This document shows, one piece after another, positions 38,052-48,064 of a stretch of DNA of 64,000 bases. The notes beneath the pieces are model-generated. The model did no database searches. It was not told the origin of the DNA and saw only the letters and a program-made list of their open reading frames with translations. Source of the stretch: Paracoccus aerodenitrificans. GTDB lineage: Bacteria > Pseudomonadota > Alphaproteobacteria > Rhodobacterales > Rhodobacteraceae. Position 1 is the stretch's first letter; each line of letters starts with the position of its first letter. Position numbers and translations under genes: made by a program. The stretch lies in contig NZ_CP115784.1 in assembly GCF_027913215.1 (NCBI RefSeq), forward strand, positions 1,302,001-1,366,000, written 5' to 3'.

Positions 38052-39320
38052 TTATATCCGTGTCGCGCCGTCGCCGGTGACCAGATATTTGAAGCTGGTC
38101 AACTGCTCGGCCCCGACAGGGCCTCGCGCATGCATCTTGCCGGTCGCGATGCCGATTTCCGCGCCCATGCCGAATTCGCCGCCATCGGCGAATTGCGTCG
38201 ATGCGTTCTGCATCAGGATCGCACTGTCGAGGCTGGCGAAGAATTTGGCGGCGGTCGCGTCATTCTCGGTCAGGATCGATTCCGTGTGACCTGATCCATA
38301 GCGGCGGATATGGGCAATCGCCTCATCTACCCCGTCGACCAGCCGCACCGCGATAATGCTATCGAGGAATTCGCGCCCGAAATCATCCGGGCTGGCCGTG
38401 ACCGTCCCGCTGACCGAGGCGAGTTCATCTGCGGCCCGCACCTCAACCCCTTCGGCCAGAAGATCCTGCACCAGCACATCGCCATGACGTTCGCGGAAGC
38501 GGCGGTCGATCAGCAGGCATTCGGCGGCTCCGCAAATGCCGGTGCGGCGGGTCTTGGCGTTCACCACCACCCGACGGGCCTTTTCAGGATCGGCATCGGC
38601 GTCGGCATAGATGTGGCAAATCCCTTCGAGATGCGAAAAGACCGGGACGCGCGCCTCGCTTTGCACCAGCCCGACCAGACCTTTTCCGCCGCGCGGGATG
38701 ATCACGTCGATCAGCCCCTGAGCACGCAGCATCGCGGCAACCGCCTCGCGGTCGCGGGTCGGGACAAGCTGAATCGCCGCTTCGGGCAGGTTCGCCGCGC
38801 GAAGCCCGTCCGTCATGCAGTCATGCAGTGCCGCCGAGGAATGGATCGAATCGCTGCCGCCGCGCAGGATCACCGCATTGCCGGATTTCAGCGCCATCGC
38901 ACCGGCATCCGCCGTCACATTGGGCCGGCTTTCATAGATCACGCCCAGAACCCCAAGCGGAGTCGAGACGCGCTTGATATGCAGCCCGTTCGGGCGATCC
39001 CATTCGGCCAGCACCTTGCCGACCGGATCGGGCTGTTCCGCGATCGAGCGCAGGCTGTCCTGAATATCGCGCAGGCGTTCCGGGTTCAGGGTCAGCCGGT
39101 CCGTCATCGCGGGCGAAAGCCCCTTTTCCCGCGCATAGTCCAGATCCCGCGCATTCGCTTCAAGGATCTGGGCCTGACGCTGAGTCACCGCATCGGCGGC
39201 AGCGATCAGTGCCGCATGTTTGCGCTCTGCCGTGGCGCTTGCCAGATCGGCAGAGGCGTCACGCGCCGCGCGTGCCATGCGGGTGATCAGAGCCTCGGCG
39301 CTTTCTTGTGCCCCGTCCAT
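38052..39320 (-). CDS. proA: Glutamate-5-semialdehyde dehydrogenase (gamma-glutamyl phosphate reductase)
   Basis: Second enzyme of proline synthesis, reducing gamma-glutamyl phosphate; 422 residues. It shows the ALDH-like fold, with [22 protein letters not shown], the IIPRGGKGL segment, the catalytic Cys in [11 protein letters not shown], and the C-terminal [15 protein letters not shown]. Start 39320 is preceded by AAAGGAAAG. No proB is visible nearby, so its partner must lie elsewhere. It may be co-transcribed with pgk, whose stop is 35 bases upstream. Confidence 0.95.
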   Translation of the reverse strand: MDGAQESAEALITRMARAARDASADLASATAERKHAALIAAADAVTQRQAQILEANARDLDYAREKGLSPAMTDRLTLNPERLRDIQDSLRSIAEQPDPVGKVLAEWDRPNGLHIKRVSTPLGVLGVIYESRPNVTADAGAMALKSGNAVILRGGSDSIHSSAALHDCMTDGLRAANLPEAAIQLVPTRDREAVAAMLRAQGLIDVIIPRGGKGLVGLVQSEARVPVFSHLEGICHIYADADADPEKARRVVVNAKTRRTGICGAAECLLIDRRFRERHGDVLVQDLLAEGVEVRAADELASVSGTVTASPDDFGREFLDSIIAVRLVDGVDEAIAHIRRYGSGHTESILTENDATAAKFFASLDSAILMQNASTQFADGGEFGMGAEIGIATGKMHARGPVGAEQLTSFKYLVTGDGATRI

Positions 39321-39355
39321 GAGCTTTCCTTTCGGGCTTTCAGCCAGAGATTGGT

Positions 39356-40555
39356 CTATTGGCGGGCATCCGCAAGGGCGGCGATGCCCGGCAGATCCTT
39401 GCCTTCCATCCATTCCAGAAACGCCCCGCCCGCCGTCGAGATAAAGGTGAAATCACCCGCCACCCCGGCCTGATTGAGCGCCGCAACCGTATCTCCGCCC
39501 CCGGCAACCGAGGTCAGCAGCCCGTCGCGGGTCAGCCGCGCCGCTTCCTGTGCGCAGGCATTGGTCGCAGCGTCGAAGGGCTTGATTTCAAACGCACCGA
39601 GAGGCCCGTTCCAGATCAGGGTTTTGCAGGTCGCGAAAACGCCGTTGATCTGCTCCACCGTCTGCGGTCCGGCATCGAGGATCATCGCATCCTCGGGGCA
39701 GGCATCGACCGGGACGGTCTCGGAGGGCGCACCTTCGCGGAACTCTTTTGCCACGACGACATCCACCGGAAGATGGATCGCGCAGCTGGTGCGGGCGGCC
39801 TTTTCCAGGATCTCTTTCGCGGTTCCGGCCATGTCACGCTCGGCAAGCGAGGTGCCGACGGCGACGCCTTTCGCGACAAGGAATGTGTTTGCCATGCCGC
39901 CGCCGATCACCAGATGATCGACCTTCTCGATCAGATTAGCCAGCAGATCCAGCTTGGTCGAGACCTTCGCTCCGCCAACCACGGCAACGACAGGCCGCAC
40001 CGGCTCACCGAGGGCTGCATTCAGCGCGTCCAGTTCTGTCTCCATCAGCTTGCCTGCGGCAGAGGGCAGCAGCCGGGACAGCCCCTCGGTCGAGGCATGG
40101 GCGCGGTGAGCGGCAGAGAACGCGTCATTGACATACACATCCGCAAGTGCCGCCAGCGAGGCGGCAAAGGTCGGATCGTTCTTTTCCTCACCCTCGTAAA
40201 ACCGGGTATTTTCCAGAAGCACGACATCGCCTGCATGCATCGCCGCCACAGCGCGTTTCGCCGGGCCGCCGACAGCTTCTTCGGCGAAGGTGACTTTTTC
40301 CCCGAGCGCTTCTTCCAGTGCGGGAACGATCTGGCGCAGCGACATCTCGGGAACATTCTTCCCTTTCGGACGTCCGAAATGGGCCAGAAGAACGGGTTTG
40401 CCGCCTGCGTCCTGAATGGCGCGGATGGTCGGCACAATTTTGTCGATACGTGTCGTGTCGGTGACCTGACCACGATCAGTCGGGACATTCAGATCGACGC
40501 GGGTCAGAACGACTTTCCCGTCGAGGTCCAGATCTTCAATCCGGTTGAACTTCAT
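39356..40555 (-). CDS. pgk: Phosphoglycerate kinase
   Basis: Glycolytic/Calvin-type kinase transferring phosphate from 1,3-bisphosphoglycerate to ADP; 399 residues. It has the substrate loop [33 protein letters not shown] and the nucleotide loop [13 protein letters not shown] near the C-terminus. Start 40555 begins [14 protein letters not shown]; a longer frame to 40666 runs into the promoter gap. It is transcribed divergently from ppiB. Confidence 0.96.
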   Translation of the reverse strand: MKFNRIEDLDLDGKVVLTRVDLNVPTDRGQVTDTTRIDKIVPTIRAIQDAGGKPVLLAHFGRPKGKNVPEMSLRQIVPALEEALGEKVTFAEEAVGGPAKRAVAAMHAGDVVLLENTRFYEGEEKNDPTFAASLAALADVYVNDAFSAAHRAHASTEGLSRLLPSAAGKLMETELDALNAALGEPVRPVVAVVGGAKVSTKLDLLANLIEKVDHLVIGGGMANTFLVAKGVAVGTSLAERDMAGTAKEILEKAARTSCAIHLPVDVVVAKEFREGAPSETVPVDACPEDAMILDAGPQTVEQINGVFATCKTLIWNGPLGAFEIKPFDAATNACAQEAARLTRDGLLTSVAGGGDTVAALNQAGVAGDFTFISTAGGAFLEWMEGKDLPGIAALADARQ

Positions 40556-40707
40556 GGCTGCCTCCGGTTCACATAAGCTGAGGCGGTTTTGCTGTATCCT
40601 CACGCGCTCGTCAATGTCGCGTCGTCGCGCGACCCACAAGTTCGTGCGTTGCAGGGCCGCCGCCAAGAGTCTAGGTCTTGATGCGACCGACTGCAGAGGA
40701 GGCCCGG

Positions 40708-41214
40708 ATGGCCGAAATCAAAGATCCCGAAAACACCGTCATCATCGAGTTGAAAGACGGCCCTGTCACCATCGAATTGTTGCCGGACGTTGCGCCGAAA
40801 CATGTCGAGCGGATGAAGGAACTCTCCCGCGCCGGGAAATACGACAATGTCGCTTTCCATCGCGTGATCGAGGGCTTCATGGCCCAGACCGGCGATGTCG
40901 AGCACGGCAATATGGAACAGGATTACAACGCGCGGCGCTGCGGCACGGGCGGTTCGGAACTGGACGATCTGCCGGCCGAGTTCTCCAAGCTGCCCCATGA
41001 CCGGGGAACGCTTGGGGCGGCGCGTTCGCAGAATCCGAACAGCGCGAACAGCCAGTTCTTCATCAACTTCAAGGATAATCATTTCCTGAACGGTCAATAT
41101 ACCGTCTATGGGCGCGTGATCGACGGCATGGAGCATGTGGATGCTATCGCCCGCGGCGAGCCGCCGGCCAATCCCGACCGGATGATCTCGGTCAAGGTTG
41201 CCGCCGATGCGTAA
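40708..41214 (+). CDS. ppiB: Cytoplasmic peptidyl-prolyl isomerase (cyclophilin)
   Basis: A 168-residue cyclophilin without a signal peptide. The active-site stretches [25 protein letters not shown] and [12 protein letters not shown] are complete. It has a GGAGG-containing site before ATG 40708. It overlaps the exported paralogue by eight bases, so the two are translated together. Confidence 0.93.
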   Translation: MAEIKDPENTVIIELKDGPVTIELLPDVAPKHVERMKELSRAGKYDNVAFHRVIEGFMAQTGDVEHGNMEQDYNARRCGTGGSELDDLPAEFSKLPHDRGTLGAARSQNPNSANSQFFINFKDNHFLNGQYTVYGRVIDGMEHVDAIARGEPPANPDRMISVKVAADA

Positions 41215-41800
41215 TATCTTCCTGATCTCCGCTTTCATGCTGGCCGCCGGAGGCGCTGCGGCGCAGGGCCTGCCGGGCGTTTCCGACGGGCCGGGGCCCA
41301 ATCTTGTGATCGAGGTCGCCGATGCCTCGGGCGCGGCGAAGGGGACGATCACCCTCGATCTCTATGCGGACAAGGCACCGCAGCATGTGGCGCGTCTGAC
41401 CGAACTGGCCGCGTCAGGTGCCTATGACGGGGTAGTGTTTCACCGGGTGATTGACGGGTTCATGGCCCAGACCGGCGATGTCGAGCATGGCAAGCAGGAC
41501 GGCGATACCGCAATGGCGGGGATGGGCGGTTCGGAACTGCCCGATCTTCCGGCGGAATTCAGCGATGTCTCGTTTCAGGCCGGAACCGTCGGCATGGCCC
41601 GCTCGGCAGATCCCGACAGCGCGAACAGCCAGTTTTTCATCGATCTGGCTCCGGCGACCTTCCTTGACGGGCAGTACACGGTTGTCGGGCAACTGGTCGA
41701 TGGCTGGGATGTGCTGAATGCGATCAAGAAGGGCGATGCTGCGGCAAATGGTGCCGTCAAGCAGCCTGACTATATGGCGAAAGTCACCGTTCAGGAATGA
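41207..41800 (+). CDS. Exported peptidyl-prolyl isomerase (cyclophilin)
   Basis: A 197-residue cyclophilin with an N-terminal signal peptide ([20 protein letters not shown]), so probably periplasmic. It is a clear paralogue of the preceding gene, with [14 protein letters not shown] and [11 protein letters not shown] conserved. The start codon lies inside the end of ppiB. A hairpin terminator follows. Confidence 0.92.
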   Translation: MRNIFLISAFMLAAGGAAAQGLPGVSDGPGPNLVIEVADASGAAKGTITLDLYADKAPQHVARLTELAASGAYDGVVFHRVIDGFMAQTGDVEHGKQDGDTAMAGMGGSELPDLPAEFSDVSFQAGTVGMARSADPDSANSQFFIDLAPATFLDGQYTVVGQLVDGWDVLNAIKKGDAAANGAVKQPDYMAKVTVQE

Positions 41801-41840
41801 CGCGGTGACAGCGGCTGTTCAGGCCGTGTGCCAGTGAAAG

Positions 41841-41868
41841 CGCCGCCGCGAGACCATTCGCGGCGGCG
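41841..41868. terminator. Bidirectional terminator between cyclophilin and heme oxygenase genes
   Basis: CGCCGCCGCGA (41841-41851) and TCGCGGCGGCG (41858-41868) form a perfect 11-base stem with a six-base loop. TTGTTCTTT follows on the plus strand and a short T stretch on the minus strand. Confidence 0.8.
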
Positions 41869-41884
41869 TTGTTCTTTGCGCCAA

Positions 41885-42490
41885 TCAGTACAGATGGGCT
41901 GAAATCAGCTCTCTGACCCGGCTAAATGCTGCCTGTGCGGCATGTGCGGCGGCGGCAGTATCCGCCTCGGACCAGTAGGGATCGTTCAGCGCGAAGATGA
42001 ACTCACGCCAATCCGCAGCCCGGCCCTCGGGAGAGGGGGCAAGATGTGCTGCGCCGTTTTCCTCGGTGATGCCAAGCTTCTGCGCCGCTTTCGCCAGAAA
42101 TGCCGCGCCGAGCTTCGAACCTTCCGTCACATAAAGCCAGCCCGCCGCTTCTGCCCGGTCGATTTCCGAAAGATCGCAGCATGCCAGCAGACCCTCTGTC
42201 AGATCGACCCCAAGCGCATCGGCATCGGTCCTGACCGCGTTCAGCCGGCTGCGCGATTGCAGATCCGGGATCAGGTTTTGCAGATCTTCCCGGTGATAGA
42301 GCGGCTCGACATCGGCGAAAAGCTGATACTGGACCTTCAGGAAATTCCGGTATTTCGCGGCGCAGTCGAAAGCACCGCTTTTCTGGATCAGATCGTCAAC
42401 GCCGTCATGCGTGATCTCTGTGGTCTGACGCAGGTATTTGGTCAGGGGAAGCTCTGCGGCGGGCGCGGAAATCTGGGTTGTTGTCGTCAT
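41885..42490 (-). CDS. Biliverdin-producing heme oxygenase
   Basis: A 201-residue heme oxygenase that opens heme to biliverdin, CO and iron. The proximal His is probably His28 (TTEITHDGVDDL). The distal helix region GWLYVTEGSKLGAAFLAK has the conserved glycine-rich pattern. It follows a TonB-dependent heme receptor on the same strand, which fits use of imported heme as an iron source. A biliverdin-for-phytochrome role is possible, but no phytochrome is nearby. Confidence 0.88.
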   Translation of the reverse strand: MTTTTQISAPAAELPLTKYLRQTTEITHDGVDDLIQKSGAFDCAAKYRNFLKVQYQLFADVEPLYHREDLQNLIPDLQSRSRLNAVRTDADALGVDLTEGLLACCDLSEIDRAEAAGWLYVTEGSKLGAAFLAKAAQKLGITEENGAAHLAPSPEGRAADWREFIFALNDPYWSEADTAAAAHAAQAAFSRVRELISAHLY

Positions 42491-42549
42491 AGTCGTTTCA
42501 CTGCCTGGATCATGATGGCCGGGCCTATTCTGCCCGGTGGGATGGAAAA

Positions 42550-42577
42550 CCCCGGCGATGCAGAAGCGCCGCCGGGG
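42550..42577 (-). promoter_or_regulatory. Intercistronic hairpin between heme receptor and heme oxygenase
   Basis: On the minus strand CCCCGGCG pairs with CGCCGGGG over a 12-base loop, followed by TTTT, in the 93-base gap. It could attenuate heme oxygenase transcription relative to the receptor. Confidence 0.5.
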
Positions 42578-42583
42578 GAAGGA

Positions 42584-45097
42584 TCAGAACTTCATCGTCA
42601 GCGCGGCCCGAACCGTCCGGCCCGGCGCGGGCATATAGCTTTGCGCCAGAGGGTCGAGATAATACCGGTCGGTGATGTTCGAGACCGACGCATTGAACAT
42701 GGCAGTCTCACTGACATCATAGTTCAGGAACGCATCGATCACGGTGACGGGCTTGTATTCGACCTGAAGCGTCGTCGCACCTTTATGCCAGGGCTGATCC
42801 AGCCTTTCCGTCGGCCCGGATGTATAGTTCACACGGCTGCCGAGGGTCAGTCTCTTATCCAGAAGACGCGCTCCGAGCGTCAGGCTGACCGCGTTTTTCG
42901 GCGGGTTCTGGGTGTTTGCATAAGATCCCATGAAGCTGCCGGGCGTACAGTCCGGGGTGTCCTGAGTTTCCCTCCACGGCTGGCGCTCACCGATATCGCG
43001 CAAATGCTGCGCGAAGCCCGCATCGCAGGTTTCCGTATCGAGATAATGCGTGATCGCAAGATCCGCGAAGAAGCGGCCATTATCGAATTTCGACTGCAAC
43101 TCCAGCCCGTTGACCGAGAACCGATCCGCATTGCGCATATACATGCGCTCGGACAGTTCCGGGTCGTAGAAGCGGGTAATGTAGTCGTCGATCCTGTTGT
43201 CGAAATAGGCCAGCCGGATCGCGCCGGTTCCGCCGGTCCCCAGCAGATCATAGCGGGTGCTGCTGATCCCGATTTCGAATGCATGAGAGCGTTCGGCTTT
43301 CAGATCAGAGACCGGAACGACCTGCAATGTTCCCATCGACGTGTCGAACAGAGACGGTGTGCGGACGGCTTCCTTATAGCTTGCATAGACGAAGCTGCCG
43401 GGAACGAACTCATATTTCGCCCCGACCGAGGGCGAGATCGCGTCATTGCGGCTGCTGATCTTTTCGCCATACCGGGTCAATACGCCCGCGCGGATATGCG
43501 TGGCTTCGTTGCGGTCCTGCGTGCGCCCGAGCGTATAGTTCAGCCCGCCCCATGCGGTCAGTTTTTCGTTCGGCTGATACTCGATCCGGCTGGTCAGATT
43601 GACTTCCCAACGATAGCCGTCACGGATGACTTTCCGCTTGTCGATATCTTCCTGCGTGATCGTGACCCAACCCTGCGGCTCCAGATTTTCCTTCAGGAAT
43701 GACGCGCCGAGATTCAGTTTGAAGTCACCCGCATGCGTCGCGAATTTCGACTCATTGGTCAGTTCAACCCCGATCTTGGTATTATCCATCGGCGTCCAGT
43801 AGGAATTATATTTCAGCATCAGCGAATCCGGCCCGATCGCCATGCTCGGCTGATTGGTCCGCGCATCCGTCGCCCAGATTTTCGCCGAGAGGTCGATCAG
43901 GTCGTTATCCGCCGGATTATAGCTGTAGCTCAGCGTCATGGCGTGAAGTTCAACCGTGCTGAGCGGCATCTGCACGCCCTTATCCTCAGGCCGCCATCTG
44001 TACAGGCTTGAAGGCATGATGCCGCCATATTTCCCATCCAGATAGCGATAGGTCAGCGCGATTTTCTGATCCTCGCTGAAGCGATAGCGACCCTTCAGCA
44101 GAACGGATTCCGTTTCCGAAGACGTGTTCAGAACCTCTTCGCCCGGAAGGAAGTTCTTCGCGGTTGAGCCTTCTTCCTGCGGGTTGCCCTGCCAGTCGAT
44201 ATAATAGCGCTTGTAGTTTTCATGCCCGTCAGTGCCGGTGAAATAATTCCCCTGCTCGCGTGTGGCATAGGCACCCAGAACATCCCAGTTGCCGCCCATG
44301 AAAGCCGCCGCGATGCTGCCGGACTTGCTGTCCGAGTTCAGGATATTGCCACGATCCTTGCGTGGCAGTGCCGCAAGCATGTCGCGCGACTTGCCGGGGT
44401 CCAGCCGGTGAAAGGGACGATGCGGGGGATCGATGCCGTTATCCTGCAACTCACCCCGGATGCGGATGCCGAATTTCCTGTCGGGAAGCAGGATATCCTC
44501 GGGCACGATGGTCTGCATATTGACGCTTCCGCCAATCGCGCTCGCCGTGCCGGGATCCGAGGTGGTGCCCTTGTTGATCTCGACGCTGCTGATCAGATCA
44601 GGGTCGATATAGCTGCGATTCTGCGTCCCCGCATAGCCGCGATAGACGTTCAGCGATTGCTGCGTCCCGTCAACCGTGACGGCCACCCGGTTCTGTCCCT
44701 GAATGCCGCGGATATTAACGTCCAGACCGCCGCCATTACGGCTGTCTCCGACCTGAACTCCGGGCTGACCGCGCAGCATATCGGCTGCGGATGAATTGCC
44801 GAACCGGGCCAGTTCCTGACCGGAAATGTAATCCGATGAGGCTGCCTCATCGTAAACCGCGGCTGCGCGTTCATCTTCGGGGCGAAGATGGATCGGCTTC
44901 AGAACATATGCGTCCTTGGACAAAGCTGCGCTGCCGGACGTCGTCCCTGTTTCAAGAAGCGCAAAGGCCTCGCTCGGTTCCGCATGCGCGGTGCTTGCGG
45001 ATGCCAGAATGAATGCCGGGCTGGCAGAGGCCATCAGGGCCGCGATCAAGGCGCGTCGCCCCGGGCGGGGAATGATATTTTGATCGGTCAGGCGCAT
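42584..45097 (-). CDS. TonB-dependent heme/hemoglobin receptor
   Basis: An 837-residue outer-membrane receptor. It has a signal peptide (to about residue 39, ending AHAEP), a plug domain (about 85-200) with ADMLRGQPGVQVGDSRNGGGLDVNIRGIQGQNRVAV, and a 22-strand barrel ending in the terminal Phe (ALTMKF). The plug pattern fits the heme/hemoglobin receptor group, and the downstream heme oxygenase supports heme as ligand. Upstream, an ECF sigma gene and an inverted repeat (45165-45199) suggest iron- or heme-dependent control. Confidence 0.9.
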   Translation of the reverse strand: MRLTDQNIIPRPGRRALIAALMASASPAFILASASTAHAEPSEAFALLETGTTSGSAALSKDAYVLKPIHLRPEDERAAAVYDEAASSDYISGQELARFGNSSAADMLRGQPGVQVGDSRNGGGLDVNIRGIQGQNRVAVTVDGTQQSLNVYRGYAGTQNRSYIDPDLISSVEINKGTTSDPGTASAIGGSVNMQTIVPEDILLPDRKFGIRIRGELQDNGIDPPHRPFHRLDPGKSRDMLAALPRKDRGNILNSDSKSGSIAAAFMGGNWDVLGAYATREQGNYFTGTDGHENYKRYYIDWQGNPQEEGSTAKNFLPGEEVLNTSSETESVLLKGRYRFSEDQKIALTYRYLDGKYGGIMPSSLYRWRPEDKGVQMPLSTVELHAMTLSYSYNPADNDLIDLSAKIWATDARTNQPSMAIGPDSLMLKYNSYWTPMDNTKIGVELTNESKFATHAGDFKLNLGASFLKENLEPQGWVTITQEDIDKRKVIRDGYRWEVNLTSRIEYQPNEKLTAWGGLNYTLGRTQDRNEATHIRAGVLTRYGEKISSRNDAISPSVGAKYEFVPGSFVYASYKEAVRTPSLFDTSMGTLQVVPVSDLKAERSHAFEIGISSTRYDLLGTGGTGAIRLAYFDNRIDDYITRFYDPELSERMYMRNADRFSVNGLELQSKFDNGRFFADLAITHYLDTETCDAGFAQHLRDIGERQPWRETQDTPDCTPGSFMGSYANTQNPPKNAVSLTLGARLLDKRLTLGSRVNYTSGPTERLDQPWHKGATTLQVEYKPVTVIDAFLNYDVSETAMFNASVSNITDRYYLDPLAQSYMPAPGRTVRAALTMKF

Positions 45098-45164
45098 GCC
45101 CCCGAATCTCCTTTCGTCGTTTTTCGGATTTGGCGGCGACCGGAGTCGTTGCCAGCTACATCTG

Positions 45165-45199
45165 TTAAGACGAAGAGAATGGCCGTTTATTCGTCTTAA
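45165..45199. promoter_or_regulatory. Inverted repeat in the heme receptor promoter region
   Basis: TTAAGACGAA (45165-45174) and TTCGTCTTAA (45190-45199), perfect ten-base arms with a 15-base spacer, lie 68-102 bases upstream of the receptor ATG in AT-rich DNA. It could be a regulator site or a leader hairpin. Confidence 0.55.
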
Positions 45200-45275
45200 A
45201 GTTGTATAATTTTACATATATGCACTTTATTAATGTGCTGCCGGGGGATCCGAACATTGCCCCGCGAAGCTTTGA

Positions 45276-45800
45276 TTATAGCTTCCGGCGCTCCGACATC
45301 ATGTCGCCGTCATCAAGAGCGCGGCGCAGAACGTCATAGGCCTGATGGATCAGGACCCATGTTCTTGAGGCCGAAAGACCGATGGTTTTCGCGGTTTCGC
45401 TCATCGTCATGCCCTTAAACTGATAGAGGATGAAGGCTTGCCGCGTCTTGTCGGGAAGCCCGGCAAGCACGTCCTCGACGATGTGAATCTGTTCGCGGTA
45501 AAGAAATTTGGCATCCTCGGCCGGCTGCGGATCGGCGACGGATTCCACAAGCCCGGCTGGTAGATCGACCAGATATTTGTGATGAGCCTTGCGGCGACTG
45601 TCGACGGAAAGATTTCGCGCGATCTGATGCAGATAAGCCCCCGGATTGGCAAGTTTTTCATCCATGCCCACCCGGATCAGCCGCAGGAAAACCTCTTGCG
45701 TCAGATCGACCGCATCTTCGACGCTATGTCCGCGCCGGACAAATCCGCGTCTGATTTCATCGGCATAGCGTTGGAACAGGCTGTCCAGTGTCCACGTCAT
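45276..45800 (-). CDS. FecI-like ECF sigma factor
   Basis: A 174-residue ECF sigma factor of the iron-starvation type. Region 2 includes AVDLTQEVFLRLIR and region 4 includes MTMSETAKTIGLSASRTWVLIHQAYDVLRR. It directs RNA polymerase to target promoters, probably that of the downstream heme receptor. No FecR-like anti-sigma gene lies next to it in either direction, which is unusual for FecI systems. ATG 45800 is chosen over the TTG at 45806. Confidence 0.9.
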   Translation of the reverse strand: MTWTLDSLFQRYADEIRRGFVRRGHSVEDAVDLTQEVFLRLIRVGMDEKLANPGAYLHQIARNLSVDSRRKAHHKYLVDLPAGLVESVADPQPAEDAKFLYREQIHIVEDVLAGLPDKTRQAFILYQFKGMTMSETAKTIGLSASRTWVLIHQAYDVLRRALDDGDMMSERRKL

Positions 45801-46014
45801 AAGCAATCCGGGGCAGAGTTGCGGTATCGGGACGTGGGTGCGCTCTGCCTGGTCCGAATTTCGGCGGCGATGCTTAGAAGAAATAACGCAAGCCGTCGAG
45901 GGGGAATGAGCAGATTATTGCAGACAAATCAGACAGTAGGCCGATGCAGATTCTGTGGAAGCACCGGGGTTATGCGCCAATCTTCATGCAGATCAGCGCT
46001 CTTCCCGGAGCAGA

Positions 46015-46794
46015 TCAGTCGGCGCGGCGGACAGAGATGCTTTGAGACACCAGCGTCGCCATCTGCACGGAGGACAGAAACGCCACATCTGTTGCATCGC
46101 GACCGACGGCGATGATGGCCATATTATCCGCATATGCCATGCCGGTTGCATCGATCAGATGCCACGCGCCATCCAGAAAGATCTCTGCAACCGCGTGGAA
46201 ATCCGGCGGATCGACATCAGGTGCATAGACGCTGGCCATCCGGGCGGGAATATTCGCAGCCCGGCACAGCGAAATCAGCAGATGCGCATAATCCCGGCAG
46301 ACCCCGCGGCGCTCAAGGAAGGTATCGACCGCCGTCGTCTCGGGGCCGGAAACCCCGGAGGTGTAATCCAGATTCTCCTCGACCCAATCGCGCATCGCAG
46401 CCACACGCGCACCGCCCGACAGGTTCCCAAAGCATTTGTGAACGAAATTCCCGAAACGCTCGGACGGGCAATAGCGCGAGGGCAGGGTATAGCGCAGCGC
46501 GTCTCCGGGCAGTTGCTCGAACGGTGTCGCTTGCAGTGAGGAAAAATCGGGGCGGGGCCGCTCAATCAGGACGGTGGCGCGGTATTTGCAGGACAGATGC
46601 TCGCGCGGGCGGATGACGATACGCTCGCCGATGCCCTCATCGCCGGGCACACGCGCGAAGCTTTCCAGATCGCCGAGATCGATATGCGCATCGAGAATGG
46701 TCTGTCCGAACGCGCCAGCCGTTTCGACCGACAAAACAGCCGGGCCGGGCACTTCAAGATCATATTCGAGTGTGGTTTCCACCGATATCTTCAT
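46015..46794 (-). CDS. Transglutaminase-like cysteine peptidase family protein
   Basis: A 259-residue protein with an N-terminal beta domain and a transglutaminase-like core. The triad is visible: Cys in GVCRDYAHLLISLCRAANIPAR, His in PDFHAVAEIF, Asp in HLIDATGMAY. It has no signal peptide. Bacterial members are mostly predicted proteases or amide-bond enzymes; the substrate is unknown. It lies between the sigma gene and a divergent ABC transporter, with no obvious partner. Confidence 0.85.
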   Translation of the reverse strand: MKISVETTLEYDLEVPGPAVLSVETAGAFGQTILDAHIDLGDLESFARVPGDEGIGERIVIRPREHLSCKYRATVLIERPRPDFSSLQATPFEQLPGDALRYTLPSRYCPSERFGNFVHKCFGNLSGGARVAAMRDWVEENLDYTSGVSGPETTAVDTFLERRGVCRDYAHLLISLCRAANIPARMASVYAPDVDPPDFHAVAEIFLDGAWHLIDATGMAYADNMAIIAVGRDATDVAFLSSVQMATLVSQSISVRRAD

Positions 46795-46963
46795 GAACCG
46801 ATCCTTCCATTTGACGTTCTCTGGCTGCTGCCCTGAAAGCAGGAGTTGAGGGATATCATGATCGCGATTCAGCTTCCATGCAGCTATGCTGTCAGTCCTG
46901 TGACAAGGCCGACCGGGATCTGCCTGTCATGAAAGCATTGTAATCGGAGCCTATCGAGTTCGC

Positions 46964-48064
46964 ATGTCGGAAATCTCCTTTGATCGCGTCTCTCTCCGTT
47001 TCGATCGGACGCTTGCCGTGGACGATGTCAGCGTCACGCTTGGTTCGGGCAGGTTTGTCGCCTTGCTTGGTCCGTCGGGCTGCGGCAAGACCTCTTTGCT
47101 GCGGCTGATCGCAGGGCTGGTCCGCCCGGATGAGGGTTCGGTGACGCTTGGCGGGCAGGTGGTTGCCTCTGATGACAGATTTGTCGAGCCGGAGCAGCGC
47201 GATCTGGGCATGGTGTTCCAGTCCTATGCGCTCTGGCCCCACATGACGGTTGCGGGCAATATCGGCTTCGGGCTGAATCGCCTGCGCCGCGATGAGCGGG
47301 AAGACAGGGTGCGGGACGCGCTGCGCATGGTGGGCATGACACAGATGGCGGCGCGAAAGCCGCATGAGCTTTCCGGCGGGCAAAGGCAGCGCGTGGCATT
47401 GGCCCGAAGTCTGGCGGCGCGGCCGCGCATTCTGCTTCTGGATGAGCCTCTGGCCAATCTCGATGCGCATTTGCGTCAGTCCATGCTGGGTGAGTTCCGG
47501 CGTATTCACGAGGCAACCGGCTGCACGATGGTTTTCGTGACGCATGACCAGAACGAGGCGATGGCGGTCGCCGATCTTGTCGGCGTGATGGATCGCGGTC
47601 GGCTGGAGCAGATCGGATCTCCGCACGATCTGTTCGACCGCCCGGCCACGCCGATGGTTGCCCGGTTTGTCGGGCAGGGCCGTACCCTGCCGGTGAGTGT
47701 CTCGGGCCGAAGCGCGGAGGGTTTTTGCCGGATCGTTATCGGTCGGGATGAGGTGACGATCCCGGGTTGTGTGGATCGGGGTCCGGCATGGCTTTGCCTG
47801 CATTCGCGCGATCTGGTGCCATCTGCTGACGGGCTGGACGGCAGGATCGGTTCTGTACGCTTCGAGGATGGTCACTATATCGCCGATGTCATGCTGGATC
47901 AGTTGCCCGAGGCCGATTCACTGCCTGTTCGGCTGAATCAGCCCGCGCGGCAGGGCGATCAGATTCGCATCGCATTGCGCGGCGGGTGGGTGCTGCCGCG
48001 TGAGGGAACTGCCCCCGTGCCTGTCGCGGAGAGGCTTCGGCAAGGGCAGGCCGTTCCCGCGTGA
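46964..48064 (+). CDS. ABC transporter ATP-binding protein (Afu/Fbp/Pot type)
   Basis: A 366-residue ATPase with Walker A GPSGCGKTS, Q-loop FQSYALWPHM, signature LSGGQRQRVALARSL, Walker B ILLLDEPLANLDA and H-loop FVTHDQNEAMAV, then a C-terminal TOBE-like domain. It heads a transporter set: a solute-binding protein and a two-domain permease follow on the same strand after a 190-base gap. Iron(III), phosphonate and organophosphate importers share this architecture. Confidence 0.92.
   Translation: MSEISFDRVSLRFDRTLAVDDVSVTLGSGRFVALLGPSGCGKTSLLRLIAGLVRPDEGSVTLGGQVVASDDRFVEPEQRDLGMVFQSYALWPHMTVAGNIGFGLNRLRRDEREDRVRDALRMVGMTQMAARKPHELSGGQRQRVALARSLAARPRILLLDEPLANLDAHLRQSMLGEFRRIHEATGCTMVFVTHDQNEAMAVADLVGVMDRGRLEQIGSPHDLFDRPATPMVARFVGQGRTLPVSVSGRSAEGFCRIVIGRDEVTIPGCVDRGPAWLCLHSRDLVPSADGLDGRIGSVRFEDGHYIADVMLDQLPEADSLPVRLNQPARQGDQIRIALRGGWVLPREGTAPVPVAERLRQGQAVPA

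Noticed and set aside
41942..43702. 586-residue plus-strand frame opposite the heme receptor
   Set aside because: The receptor on the minus strand has a plug domain, barrel and terminal Phe; this is its shadow.
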